Assembly: GCA_021778015.1 (NCBI GenBank)
Contig: JAJYCX010000001.1
Location: forward strand, 1 to 64,000
Reading direction: 5' to 3'
Length of the DNA stretch: 64,000 nucleotides
DNA from: Pseudomonadota bacterium
GTDB taxonomy: Bacteria > Pseudomonadota > Gammaproteobacteria > UBA1113
The notes under the pieces are model-generated. The model searched no databases and had not been told where the DNA came from. It saw nothing but the letters and a program-made list of their open reading frames with translations. Made by a program: the position numbers and the translations under genes. Below are positions 52,575-61,429 of the stretch, piece by piece (positions within the stretch are counted from its first letter, which is position 1; every line of letters starts with the position of its first letter).

Positions 52575-53042
52575 TTACGATAGAACATGGGTCTCAATGA
52601 TCTTCCGTATAGCATAGGTGTCCTTAGGTTTATTATAAAACCCAGTCATTCCCACAGCATAACAATGTTCTACATATTCAGGTTCCATGTGCGATGTCAT
52701 GGCAACAATAGGAACATTTTTAACATGTTCCAAAGACAGTATAATTTGAGTGACTTCAATACCACTGATGTCGGGCAAATCAATATCCATCAATACAAGA
52801 TCATAACGTTTGCTTGTATTAACTAGTTCAATAGCACTATGGCCATCGGCAGCCATATCAAAGCTGCAGCCTAATTCTGTTAACATAGCTCTAACGGCAA
52901 ATTGAATGAGTCGGTTATCTTCAACAACAAGAATGCTAAGGTCTTTAGGAATTTCTTTTTGTATTGAGTCAATAGAAAATGAATGCTGTTGTTCATAGCG
53001 GCGTTGGGTGTTGAGTGTGGTTTTTTCAGAAATAGCTTGCAT
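52575..53042 (-). CDS. Single-domain response regulator
   Basis: The 155 residues are a CheY-like receiver domain with a 33-residue N-terminal extension. VVEDNRL (E41, D42) gives the metal-binding acidic pair, LMDIDLPDISG the phosphoacceptor (D86), VAMTSH the conserved Thr, and FYNKPKD the conserved Lys. There is no output domain, so it probably acts by binding a partner or as a relay. No kinase gene is adjacent. AAGGAG precedes the ATG, and Gln/Arg/Tyr residues dominate the extension. Confidence 0.85.
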   Translation of the reverse strand: MQAISEKTTLNTQRRYEQQHSFSIDSIQKEIPKDLSILVVEDNRLIQFAVRAMLTELGCSFDMAADGHSAIELVNTSKRYDLVLMDIDLPDISGIEVTQIILSLEHVKNVPIVAMTSHMEPEYVEHCYAVGMTGFYNKPKDTYAIRKIIETHVLS

Positions 53043-53378
53043 GGCCTTAAATCTCCTTATTGGGTAAATGTTTTAAACACAAGTACATTAAAGACCAAGA
53101 TCTTGTTATATGTAACCCCGGACGAAACAGTTGATTTTTTACCAGGAAAAGGTCGGGGGTAAAGATTGAACCGACCGTAAAGGAATATGACTATTTTTCA
53201 ATGAGATCTTTTAGGCTATAACGGTGAGCCAGTGGGTATAGGTGGTGAATTTACAAAGGAGATTTTTTTATATTTGAGAATTTAAAACCTTTTAGATGTA
53301 TAAATTAAGTTCAGCATACTTACGCCGATTGATATATTATTCTCATTAGCCATTGTTTGAAGACCTCCTTAGTGCCTA
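53043..53378. other. Intergenic region without a recognisable gene
   Basis: This 336-base gap between the response regulator and poxB holds no plausible gene on either strand. ACCCCGGAC near 53115 and GGTCGGGGGT near 53150 are roughly complementary and could pair. The part nearest 53050 should contain the response-regulator promoter, but no clear boxes stand out. Confidence 0.5.
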
Positions 53379-55094
53379 CTATCTCCACAGATTCGTCTTC
53401 GCCAAATCGATCACATCTGTGCCACGGCCATCTATAATCGCTTTCAATAAATAGAGATTAAAGCCTTTCACTTCTTGCATTTTTATCTTCGGCGGCATCA
53501 TTAATTCCATACGATTGGTAACCACATCAATTAATACTGGGCCGTTATGGGCAAAGGCTTTTTTCAACGCGCCCTCAATTTCATTGGGATCTTCGACTCG
53601 AATACCCAATACACCCATCGCTTCCGCCATTTTGGCAAAATTAGGATTAATTAAATCGGTGCCCGTGTTTAAAAAACCACTGGCTTTCATTTCCATTTCG
53701 ACGAAACCCAAGGCACCATTGTTAAAAACCACCACTTTCACGGGCAGTTTTTGTTGCGTCAGAGTAATAAAATCGCCCATCAACATCGTAAAGCCGCCAT
53801 CGCCACACATCGCCACCACTTGACGATCCGGATGAGATACCTGAGCACCGATGCTTTGCGCAAAGGCATTAGCCATAGAGCCATGATTAAATGAGCCAAT
53901 TAAACGGCGTTTACCATTCATTTTTAAATAGCGCGCCGCCCAAACCGTTGGCGTACCCACATCACAAGTAAAGATAGCATCTGCCGTTGCAGTTTCACTG
54001 ATCACCCGCGCTAAGTGTTGCGGATGTATAGGCGCCTTTGTGCCAAAAGCAAGATCATCCAACGACTTACGCGCTTTTTGATAGTGCTCATGCGCTTGCT
54101 TTAAATGCGCATCATCCGATTTGGGGGTTATCAAAGGCAATAAGGCACTGATGGTCGCTTTAACATCGCCGACCACACCATATTCCAAATCACAACGACG
54201 TCCTAATTGTTCACCACGAATATCGATTTGAATAATTTTGGCGTGGGTTGGATAAAATTGTCGATACGGGAAACTGGTGCCTAACAACAGCAAAGTATCG
54301 CAAGCTTCCATCGCGTAATAACCGGAAGAAAATCCAATAAACCCAGTCATACCTACATCATACGGATTATCATATTCTACATATTCTTTAGCGCGCAGTG
54401 CATGCACCGTGGGGCTTTTGAGCGCACCACAGAGTGCCAACAATTCAGCATGCGCGCCCGCACACCCACTGCCACACAGTATGGTAACTTTTTCTGATTG
54501 ATTGAGAATATCCGCAATTTTCTTCAATTCGGCTTCGTTAGGAACGATGATCGGTTTGGATTGACGAATGCTCTGTGGAATCTGTGTGATGGTAGCTTCT
54601 TGCAACGCAATATCCCCTGAAATCACAATCACTGCCACGCCACGCTGACTCAGCGCTGCTTGTGCGGCCATCGCTAAAATCCGTGGCATTTGATCGGGAG
54701 AATTGACCACTTCACAAAAATGGCTACATCCTTTAAATAAGGCTTTAGGATCGGTTTCTTGAAAATAGCCCGTACCGATTTCACTGCTGGGAATATGTGC
54801 CGCAATCGCCAATACTGGCACACGATTACGATGACAATCGTAGAGACCATTGATCAAATGTAAATTGCCTGGTCCGCAACTACCGGCACACACCGCGAGA
54901 TTACCTGTTAAATGTGCTTCAGCTCCCGCGGCAAACGCGGCTACTTCTTCATGGCGGGTATGAATCCATTCAATGTTCTTTTTGGCGCGCAGCGAATTGG
55001 TAATACCATTTAGCGAATCACCCACAATGCCATAAATGCGTTTAACGCCAATAGAGCTTAAGGTATCTACTAATACATCGGCTACGATAGTCAT
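53379..55094 (-). CDS. poxB: Pyruvate dehydrogenase (quinone), PoxB
   Basis: PoxB converts pyruvate to acetate and CO2 and passes electrons to ubiquinone, using thiamine diphosphate and FAD at the inner membrane. The 571 residues equal the E. coli length (572). [14 protein letters not shown] holds the catalytic Glu region. [22 protein letters not shown] is nearly identical to E. coli. [15 protein letters not shown]...VVFNN binds thiamine diphosphate. The C-terminal [22 protein letters not shown] matches the lipid-binding helix. It follows an MFS transporter gene by 91 bases on the same strand. Confidence 0.96.
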   Translation of the reverse strand: MTIVADVLVDTLSSIGVKRIYGIVGDSLNGITNSLRAKKNIEWIHTRHEEVAAFAAGAEAHLTGNLAVCAGSCGPGNLHLINGLYDCHRNRVPVLAIAAHIPSSEIGTGYFQETDPKALFKGCSHFCEVVNSPDQMPRILAMAAQAALSQRGVAVIVISGDIALQEATITQIPQSIRQSKPIIVPNEAELKKIADILNQSEKVTILCGSGCAGAHAELLALCGALKSPTVHALRAKEYVEYDNPYDVGMTGFIGFSSGYYAMEACDTLLLLGTSFPYRQFYPTHAKIIQIDIRGEQLGRRCDLEYGVVGDVKATISALLPLITPKSDDAHLKQAHEHYQKARKSLDDLAFGTKAPIHPQHLARVISETATADAIFTCDVGTPTVWAARYLKMNGKRRLIGSFNHGSMANAFAQSIGAQVSHPDRQVVAMCGDGGFTMLMGDFITLTQQKLPVKVVVFNNGALGFVEMEMKASGFLNTGTDLINPNFAKMAEAMGVLGIRVEDPNEIEGALKKAFAHNGPVLIDVVTNRMELMMPPKIKMQEVKGFNLYLLKAIIDGRGTDVIDLAKTNLWR

Positions 55095-55185
55095 AAGGGT
55101 CTCCTACTCAATAAATTCCTTGAACTGTTTTGTCTATACTCAATGTACTTCAAGATCTCGCCTCTTCACTGGCGATGAGTGTATA

Positions 55186-56484
55186 TTACTCAGCTTCTTT
55201 GCAATAAGTCTCTTTAATAAAATACAACAACAATCCAGCAGCCAGCATTTCTAATGGCAGAATCAGTAAGGCGTGTTGATAATCGCTTAACCGATAAATA
55301 CGACCACCATCTTGCATAGCCCCATTCCATAACAAATCTAAAATGGTCCCCACTACAGGCGGTAATATTGCCCCACCCATGCTTTGTATCATATTCATAA
55401 AGCCCAATGCAGCACCCGTTGCCTTAGCCGGTTGCAATTCGCGGGCTATAGAAAAAGAAGATAAAAACGCTCCTGAAAAAATACCAAAAAACAGCATTAT
55501 AGTTCCCAGCATAAAGGTTGAAGGCATATGTACGTAGATTATGATAAACAAACAAATGGTGCCACCGACACTAGCAATATAAAGCGGCGGCTTACGCAAA
55601 CGCATTCTATCCGATACCCAACCAAAGACAGGGCAACCAATGGCCCAGCCTATAAAGATTAAGGAAATTATACTGCCCGCTTGGGTCATTGGCATATCAT
55701 AAGCTGCTATTAAAAACCCTGCTCCCCAGGATGCTCCTAAAGTTAGAGTGGGAGTAAACATCAGCAGACCATAGGCAGCCAGCAACCAAGGCTGTGGCTG
55801 ACGTATAATTTTAGCTACATTGCTCAGTAATTCTTTAAACGATTGCGATGTGATAAGCCTATTTTTGCCCATAGGATTTTTACTGTCCTGAATCACAAAC
55901 CAGGTCAAAATGGCATACGCTATACCCAGCACGGTCAAGACATCCAAGCTTTCACGCCAACCTATACTTTCAACCATCACCGCCATAGGATGCTGCCCAC
56001 TCACGGCACCCAACATGCCGAAGGTTAAGACAAAGCCACTCAATAGACCAAAGCGATTCGTTGGAAACCAGTTTGCGGCCAACACAAATGAGCCCAATAC
56101 TGCAAAAGCCGAACCTATTCCTGTAGCAAAACGTGCCAATTCCACCAATGCCCAAGTATTGGCATGAGCGGTTAAAAAAGAGCCTAGAGCGCATATTAAA
56201 GTGGCTATGACAATAAGCCTACGGGCACCAAATCGATCCAACAAGGTACCGGCCGGAATTTGCATCATCGCGTAACCTGCATAATAAGCCGTGGCTAGAA
56301 AGCCGAATTGAGCGGCAGTAATGCCAAAATGCCGCGTTAAATCTGGCATCATGACATTGGGTGCTACCTGGATAAAGAACTCGTAAAAGTAAAACAGGGT
56401 CCCTGTAAGCCAAACCACCAAAGAATAGACACCTGGCTTGCCCTGAGTGCTGCTGATGGATTCAACATTTTGACTAACTTGCAT
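55186..56484 (-). CDS. MFS transporter, Pht-like
   Basis: The 432-residue membrane protein has about twelve hydrophobic segments. LFYFYEFFIQVAPNVMMPDL near the N terminus recalls the Pht-type transporters common in Legionella and Coxiella, several of which import amino acids or nucleosides. GYAMMQIPAGTLLDRFGARRLIV is the MFS loop 2-3 signature. The substrate cannot be read from the sequence. It lies upstream of poxB and may share a transcript with it. The gap between them holds inverted bases (ATCTCGCC near GGCGATGAG). Confidence 0.8.
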   Translation of the reverse strand: MQVSQNVESISSTQGKPGVYSLVVWLTGTLFYFYEFFIQVAPNVMMPDLTRHFGITAAQFGFLATAYYAGYAMMQIPAGTLLDRFGARRLIVIATLICALGSFLTAHANTWALVELARFATGIGSAFAVLGSFVLAANWFPTNRFGLLSGFVLTFGMLGAVSGQHPMAVMVESIGWRESLDVLTVLGIAYAILTWFVIQDSKNPMGKNRLITSQSFKELLSNVAKIIRQPQPWLLAAYGLLMFTPTLTLGASWGAGFLIAAYDMPMTQAGSIISLIFIGWAIGCPVFGWVSDRMRLRKPPLYIASVGGTICLFIIIYVHMPSTFMLGTIMLFFGIFSGAFLSSFSIARELQPAKATGAALGFMNMIQSMGGAILPPVVGTILDLLWNGAMQDGGRIYRLSDYQHALLILPLEMLAAGLLLYFIKETYCKEAE

Positions 56485-56583
56485 GATGTTACTGTCCCTT
56501 TAGTAATAGATAGCTAGTCTAACACTTTTTTTATCTGCTGCAAAAGGGTATTATACCCATAGTATTTAAGGAGCCATTCGCCT

Positions 56584-57792
56584 ATGAGCACGATACAACT
56601 CCCCCCAGACTCAGAAAATTCGATAGTCATGACTCGCAGCTTAACCTTTTTGTTGGCCTTGGCATGTGGTGCCATTGTGGCTAATCTCTACTATGCCCAA
56701 ACCCTGATTACCTTAATCGGCAGCGATTTGCACTTAAATTTAAAATTAAGTGGCTTTATTGTCACCTTGACTCAATTAGGCTATGGTGCCGGATTATTAT
56801 TTATTGCACCTTTGTCCGATTTGCTTGAAAACAGACGCCTCATTATTGTGTTACTGGCCTTAACTTTTTTATCCCTCTTAGGCATTATATTTTCACCGAC
56901 TAGCTCTACCCTATTACTATTCTGTTTTCTATTGGGCCTAACCTCTGCTTCTGCTCAAGTCATCATTCCCTTTGTGGCACACATAACCCCCATAGAAAAA
57001 CGCGGCCAAGTTGTTGGCACTGTCATGAGCGGGCTTTTACTGGGAATTATGCTATCACGTCCTCTAGCCAGTCTATTCACCCATTTTTTTTCATGGCAAG
57101 CAATTTTTGTATTTTCAGCTGTTTTTATGTTGTTACTCATTTTTTTATTGCATCACTTTTTTCCTACAAGACGACCAAAGCACAATCTATCCTATGTTAA
57201 ATTGATCGCTTCTTTTCCGTTGATCTTTAAGTCGTATCCGGTACTACGTAGACGAGCCCTTTATCAAGCTTCATTATTTTGTGTTTTTAATTTATTTTGG
57301 ACTTCGATTGCAATGCTGTTGATGGGACCATTCTTTAATTATTCCCAGGAAACCGTAGCTTTGTTTGCCTTCGTCGGTGCGACCGGTGCCTTGATGGCGC
57401 CTATTGCCGGCCGTCTTGCAGACAAAGGCCATACCCAAATCGCTACTGGTGTAGCCATTATTTTAGTAGGGCTCGCTTGCATCATCGCAAGATGGCATAA
57501 CGGTCACTCTATGATTGCCTTGGTAATCTCAGCTTTGATCTTAGATATAGGTGTTGCTTCCAATTTAATTTTAGGGCAAAGAACCATCTATGCTCTAGCC
57601 CCAGAGATCCGCGGCCGCTTAAATGGCTTGTATGTGGCAATATTCTTTATAGGTGGCGGTATAGGCTCTGCCTTATCGGCTTATTTGTATAGATTGGGAG
57701 GCTGGAACTTTATTACCTATGCAGGTTTCATCGTGTCGTTGTTTGTGTTTTTTTATTTTATGACGGAATGTGTGCGGAATAAGAAAGTGTAG
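56584..57792 (+). CDS. MFS transporter (exporter type)
   Basis: The 402-residue protein has about twelve hydrophobic segments. LACGAIVANLYYAQTLI at the start and LTQLGYGAGLLFIAPLSDLLENRRLI (loop 2-3) are typical of an MFS subgroup of uncharacterised exporters with YgaY/AraJ-like members. FVAHITPIEKRGQVVGTVMSGLLLGIMLSRP and LAPEIRGRLNGLYVAIFFIGGGIGS are strong family blocks. A weak AAGGAG lies before the ATG. It is divergent from the other MFS gene, 99 bases apart. Confidence 0.82.
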   Translation: MSTIQLPPDSENSIVMTRSLTFLLALACGAIVANLYYAQTLITLIGSDLHLNLKLSGFIVTLTQLGYGAGLLFIAPLSDLLENRRLIIVLLALTFLSLLGIIFSPTSSTLLLFCFLLGLTSASAQVIIPFVAHITPIEKRGQVVGTVMSGLLLGIMLSRPLASLFTHFFSWQAIFVFSAVFMLLLIFLLHHFFPTRRPKHNLSYVKLIASFPLIFKSYPVLRRRALYQASLFCVFNLFWTSIAMLLMGPFFNYSQETVALFAFVGATGALMAPIAGRLADKGHTQIATGVAIILVGLACIIARWHNGHSMIALVISALILDIGVASNLILGQRTIYALAPEIRGRLNGLYVAIFFIGGGIGSALSAYLYRLGGWNFITYAGFIVSLFVFFYFMTECVRNKKV

Positions 57793-57797
57793 AGCTC

Positions 57798-57971
57798 TAT
57801 ACCCGTCGCCAACAAAGATGCGAGATCTAGCTGAATACTATAGATTTGAATTGAAGCTTTGTCATCCTCGACGAAGTCGAGGATCCAGCACATTGTCATC
57901 CTCGACCGAAGGTCGGGGATCCAGGATCATATAGGCTTTTTTCTGGATCCCCGACTGAGTCAAGGATAACA
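57798..57971. repeat. Composite family A repeat: left arm, partial and full copy
   Basis: A left arm (57798-57858) containing GATGCGAGATCT is followed by a truncated palindrome (57859-57890) and a full-length one (57892-57971). The order and the CACATTGTCATCC junction match the composite at 14469-14676. The full copy overlaps the 3' end of the leftward kinase-like gene and supplies its last codons and stop. The right arm is diverged (AGTCAAGGATAACA). Confidence 0.8.
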
Positions 57972-59395
57972 CTCTCCTTTTTTCTTTTTGCTGCTTCTAC
58001 TTCACTATCATTTCCACCATTTTTATCTGGTATCCAGAATTGAAAAGCGTCTGTGCGTGTACGCTTTCTACTGTTATCTTCTATATCTTTTTTGCCATTG
58101 CGGTTCCAATTCAAGGGCAGTGGAATTAAAGAATTCTCTGGGGACGGTGGTACAATACCAAATTCGCTGCATAGCTCATTATCAAATGAAATAATAAATT
58201 CAAGTGCCAGTTTTTTTGTTTTTGTGATTATCTCTTCCTGCGTGAGCGATCTGGATTCTGTTTGTAAATTTTTGAAATAATCATCTAGTTGTTCTAGCTT
58301 CTCTAGAAAATACTCATCTTCAATTTCATGTTGCCCATAGATCAACCGAGCACATGTAGCAACTAACGTCCATAGACTATGAATAATACGATATTGGCCT
58401 AAACATAAAATAGCCGTGTTATCACATTCTTCTTCTTTTTCTTCGTCAAATAGAAATTGACTTAAATATTCCGGTGTAACCGTAGGCCTTTCTTTAAGAA
58501 GATCATAAATAGAGGTAATACCATCTAGATCAATGAAACTTACTTTCTTTTCCGTAGGGTTATAACACACATTTTCAAGTTTTAAATCACAATGTACTTT
58601 TTCATATGCTTTAAATATAGACTTAAACTCTTCAATTAGAAGATGTGCTATTTCTGCTCTATCCTCTTCAGAATAATCTCCGTACATAACAAGATTAACC
58701 AGGTCTGTGCCCAAATTAGGCATCATAAATCCATACTGAGAAAGTGGAGATTTAATCTCGCATAACGGCTTTGTTTTGCGATAAAATAATTTATATAGAC
58801 CAACTTCTTTCGAAGCTTTATCAATTTCTTTTGAAACATTAGCTTCATTCTGTGTCTGAATTAAAAAAAATGAAGCCCATACATAATTAGGGGCAGGCTT
58901 GTAAAAATTACATCCATCTGCTTTAATTGAAATTTGCCAATCTACGGAATATACTTTTTTCCCACAACCAGAAGCAAACTCGTTTGCAGAAACACAAATA
59001 ATCCGATCATTCCCTTTATTACTTTTCACCTTTAAAAGTGAGCCACCGACAAAAGAGAGCGTGCGTTTTTCACCTTCTTCATTGTAGAAAACATATTTTA
59101 CGCTATTCTCACTGGGTGCGGGTGTTTCATCTCTGTCACTCAGTGATACTACGTCATCGCTGGAACTGAGCTTTTCTGTGCTATTGCTCAGCACTTCTGG
59201 CACGTCGCTGAGGAGGTTTTCCGAGCTATCGCTCACTGTTTCGTGCTTGTTGTTGATCGATACTGTAGATTCATGACTCGCTATAGAAGCCTCAATACTT
59301 TTAAAAAGATGAACTAAGGCGTCATACTTTTCTTTAGGTTTTTGGGTTCTTAGAATTTCTGCTACTTCCACAGATTTTATCTGTATATCCGTCAT
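57896..59395 (-). CDS. Protein-kinase-like candidate effector
   Basis: The 499-residue protein has a Ser-rich N-terminal 100 residues with repeated SxSSEN/STEKLSSSD-type units. A kinase-like domain follows at about 115-400: KVHCDLKLENVCYN (D270, K272, N275) is a catalytic loop and FIDLDG (289-292) takes the place of DFG. MMPNLGTDL looks like the hinge. The usual glycine loop and helix C are hard to place, so activity is uncertain. The tail has two basic clusters, SRKRTRTD and AAKRKKE, resembling nuclear localisation signals. The last 24 residues are encoded by a palindromic repeat. There is no signal peptide. Likely host-directed; this is inference. Confidence 0.7.
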   Translation of the reverse strand: MTDIQIKSVEVAEILRTQKPKEKYDALVHLFKSIEASIASHESTVSINNKHETVSDSSENLLSDVPEVLSNSTEKLSSSDDVVSLSDRDETPAPSENSVKYVFYNEEGEKRTLSFVGGSLLKVKSNKGNDRIICVSANEFASGCGKKVYSVDWQISIKADGCNFYKPAPNYVWASFFLIQTQNEANVSKEIDKASKEVGLYKLFYRKTKPLCEIKSPLSQYGFMMPNLGTDLVNLVMYGDYSEEDRAEIAHLLIEEFKSIFKAYEKVHCDLKLENVCYNPTEKKVSFIDLDGITSIYDLLKERPTVTPEYLSQFLFDEEKEEECDNTAILCLGQYRIIHSLWTLVATCARLIYGQHEIEDEYFLEKLEQLDDYFKNLQTESRSLTQEEIITKTKKLALEFIISFDNELCSEFGIVPPSPENSLIPLPLNWNRNGKKDIEDNSRKRTRTDAFQFWIPDKNGGNDSEVEAAKRKKESVILDSVGDPEKSLYDPGSPTFGRG

Positions 59396-59493
59396 AATTT
59401 TACCTTCTACTTTCTCGCCCTAACTGAGCATTTTTTATTAAATAATTGCAGCTACTTTATTTAGCTTTTAAACCATATAAAGTTGCGGGGCAA

Positions 59494-59532
59494 ATTATAA
59501 TCAATTACAAATAAAAGGTCAATGGACCGGTC
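59494..59532 (-). promoter_or_regulatory. Promoter with palindrome, kinase-like gene
   Basis: In gene direction: the palindrome GACCGGTC (59525-59532), TTGACC (59517-59522) as -35, 17 bases, and TATAAT (59494-59499) as -10. The leader of about 90 bases contains AGCTAAATAAAGT and ends AAGGTAAAATT before the ATG. The region up to about 59600 aligns over some 200 bases with that of the gene at 59689-60120. The palindrome beside the -35 could bind an activator. Confidence 0.75.
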
Positions 59533-59688
59533 GGGACTATTTTAGCTATAAGTTGTTGTAAAAATATACTTTTTGAGGTGGCCCGCATTTTTTAGCAAGA
59601 GCAATAGCTTATGCTACCGCTGGGGCAGATTGTTTTTTTGTTCTGGGGCTAAGCAATATCGACTAAGGACGCTCTATTGTGAAACGCC

Positions 59689-60120
59689 CTAGCCTCGATT
59701 GGTATAACATAAGCGTTTCGATGGCTGTGATTCACCAATAGCATCCATCTCTATAATATTCAAGTCTCTATTCTTTCTCTTGACTCCAGATTCTGAATAG
59801 CCATCTTCTTGACCCTCTAGTTTATTTCTTACCGCAAACATTGCATGCACATTGGAATGGCTATTTCTTTTATCTTCTTTATTGCCTTTAATTAGCTGTT
59901 GTAGTGCTTTATGCAGAGAAACAGATAACCTATCGAGATGCTGAGGGTCATCCTCTTCTGATTCTGATGCTGGCTCTTCTGATCTAAAATCTTCTATCGA
60001 TGAATCTTCTAACTCTGAATATTCTAACATTGAACCTTCTGATTCTGACTCTAAACGATCAATCTCCATCAGATTCAATGCTTCTATTTCTTTTTTTAAC
60101 TTATCTACATTACTGGCCAT
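59689..60120 (-). CDS. Small acidic protein, candidate effector
   Basis: I start at the ATG at 60120 (143 residues), because GAGGGTAAAATT lies directly before it and the kinase-like gene begins the same way. The first 65 residues are strongly acidic, rich in Glu, Ser and Asp (SESEGSMLEYSELEDSS). A helical part follows, and then a basic patch GVKRKNRDLN and SKRL near the end. No family is recognised. The shared promoter region suggests co-regulation with the kinase-like gene. Confidence 0.55.
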   Translation of the reverse strand: MASNVDKLKKEIEALNLMEIDRLESESEGSMLEYSELEDSSIEDFRSEEPASESEEDDPQHLDRLSVSLHKALQQLIKGNKEDKRNSHSNVHAMFAVRNKLEGQEDGYSESGVKRKNRDLNIIEMDAIGESQPSKRLCYTNRG

Positions 60121-60220
60121 AATTTTACCCTCTATTTTCATACTCTATATTGAGCATTTCTTATTAAATAATTGCACTCTGCTTTATTTAGCTTTTACGC
60201 CGTATAAAATTTACGCGTAA

Positions 60221-60259
60221 ATTATAACCAATTGCAAACGAAAAATCAATAGATCGGTC
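60221..60259 (-). promoter_or_regulatory. Promoter with palindrome, acidic-protein gene
   Basis: In gene direction: GACCGATC (60252-60259), TTGATT (60244-60249), 17 bases, TATAAT (60221-60226). Order, spacing and flanks match the kinase-like gene's promoter. One base of the palindrome differs (A for G). The leader also carries GCTAAATAAAG and GAGGGTAAAATT. The bases from 60331 to 60485 hold nothing I recognise. Confidence 0.75.
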
Positions 60260-60485
60260 GGGATTGTGTTTTCCGTAAGTTATTGTAAAACAGTACTTTT
60301 TTGAGATGCACTCGCACTTTTAGGACTATGGTGAGGGCATAAAGCAAAATGGCGGCTTAATCAGCCTTGTTTTTAACGCCTATCGTGTAATAAAAAATCG
60401 ATGCCTGATTTTCGGCTATGGGCATTTATGCTTTTGTTATAATGATTGTCAAACTAATGCTTGGATCTATTTTTAGGGGCAAACA

Positions 60486-60795
60486 TGATACCGCTAGAGT
60501 TAAAGAATGAGTATTATCAGGCACTTTTGGATAAAAATACTGAATATGAAGGTCTCTTTTATGTATTCGGCCCTGTAAGCGATGCCGGCTACTATCCCAT
60601 CTAGCTGAGGTTTCCAAGTTAGTGAGTACACTAGTGGAAGCCGTTGAAGTAAATCCTGAAAAGAGGTGGAAGGATAGAGATGCTTTTTCAAAAATTATGG
60701 GAGCTACTCCTACTCGTGCCTTTGTAATAAGGGCGCTTCACGAGCTGAGTGATCTCCACGAATTTAGTCAAGCTACGTTTCTGATGTATCTGTGA
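60486..60795 (+). pseudogene. Remnant of an ada-like DNA repair/regulator gene
   Basis: From the ATG at 60486 the frame reads YYQALLDKNTEYEGLFYV, close to the start of Ada-type methyltransferase regulators (family ...YEGxFxVGVKTTGIFCRP). The cysteine-rich part that should follow is missing and a stop comes at about 60603. A second frame to 60795 contains LVEAVEVNPEKRWKDRD, which resembles the linker and start of the AraC-type domain of Ada proteins. The product would lack the methyl-accepting Cys38 region. I read this as an internally deleted, frameshifted remnant. Confidence 0.5.
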
Positions 60796-60827
60796 AGCAA
60801 GTTCTTATAGCAAAAAGCTTCCCGTAC

Positions 60828-61316
60828 CGTCATTGCTGTAAAGGTTAAGTAATTCGTTGATAGCTTTCTCCGTATCTATGAATAGATTTCGATAGCGTAG
60901 TTCTACCCGTTCCGTCATTGCGAACAAGCGAGTAGCTAATTTATAATAGAAACTATGCACGGCAATGATAACTGAATTATTGAATTAAACGAAACTAGAC
61001 GAGCGCAGTGTGGCAATCCAGTAAAATACCCCTTTTATACATTTCACAGCGGCTTATAAGTTTCACTGTACATAGCATTCATTTTCATTGTTTAAACGAT
61101 GGATTGCCACACTGCGCTCGCTTGATCCTATGCAACTTTATCATTCCGCAAACACCATCTTATAGTGACTCTGTTATAGATCAGTGACTCGCTTGTTCGC
61201 AATGACGGAGTTCAGCGCAACTGAATCCGATTATAGCATTCAATAAGGTCTATATTGTTTTCGTCGATATTCTCTCTATTTTATCAGCGAATTACTTAAC
61301 CTTTACAGCAATGACG
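60828..61316. mobile_element. Nested inverted-repeat element (MITE-like), copy 2
   Basis: Outer arms CGTCATTGCTGTAAAGGTTA at 60828 and its reverse complement ending 61316, a middle pair around CGTCATTGCGAACAAGCGAG, and an inner pair around GAGCGCAGTGTGGCAATCCA repeat the plan of copy 1 (7315-7806). Length is 489 bases. Just outside the right end (61315-61360), GGGCTCCGCGTGTAACAC and a partner segment match, inverted, a 44-base piece that lies inside copy 1 at about 7373-7416. This suggests modules have been shuffled. Confidence 0.7.
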
Positions 61317-61429
61317 GGCTCCGCGTGTAACACATGTATCGTGAAATTTTATAGTTCGAGCTTAACTCTTCCATATTCGTGGGGATCTCTCAGCCTAGTC
61401 CGCTCAAGGCAAAACATCAAGATAAAGAC

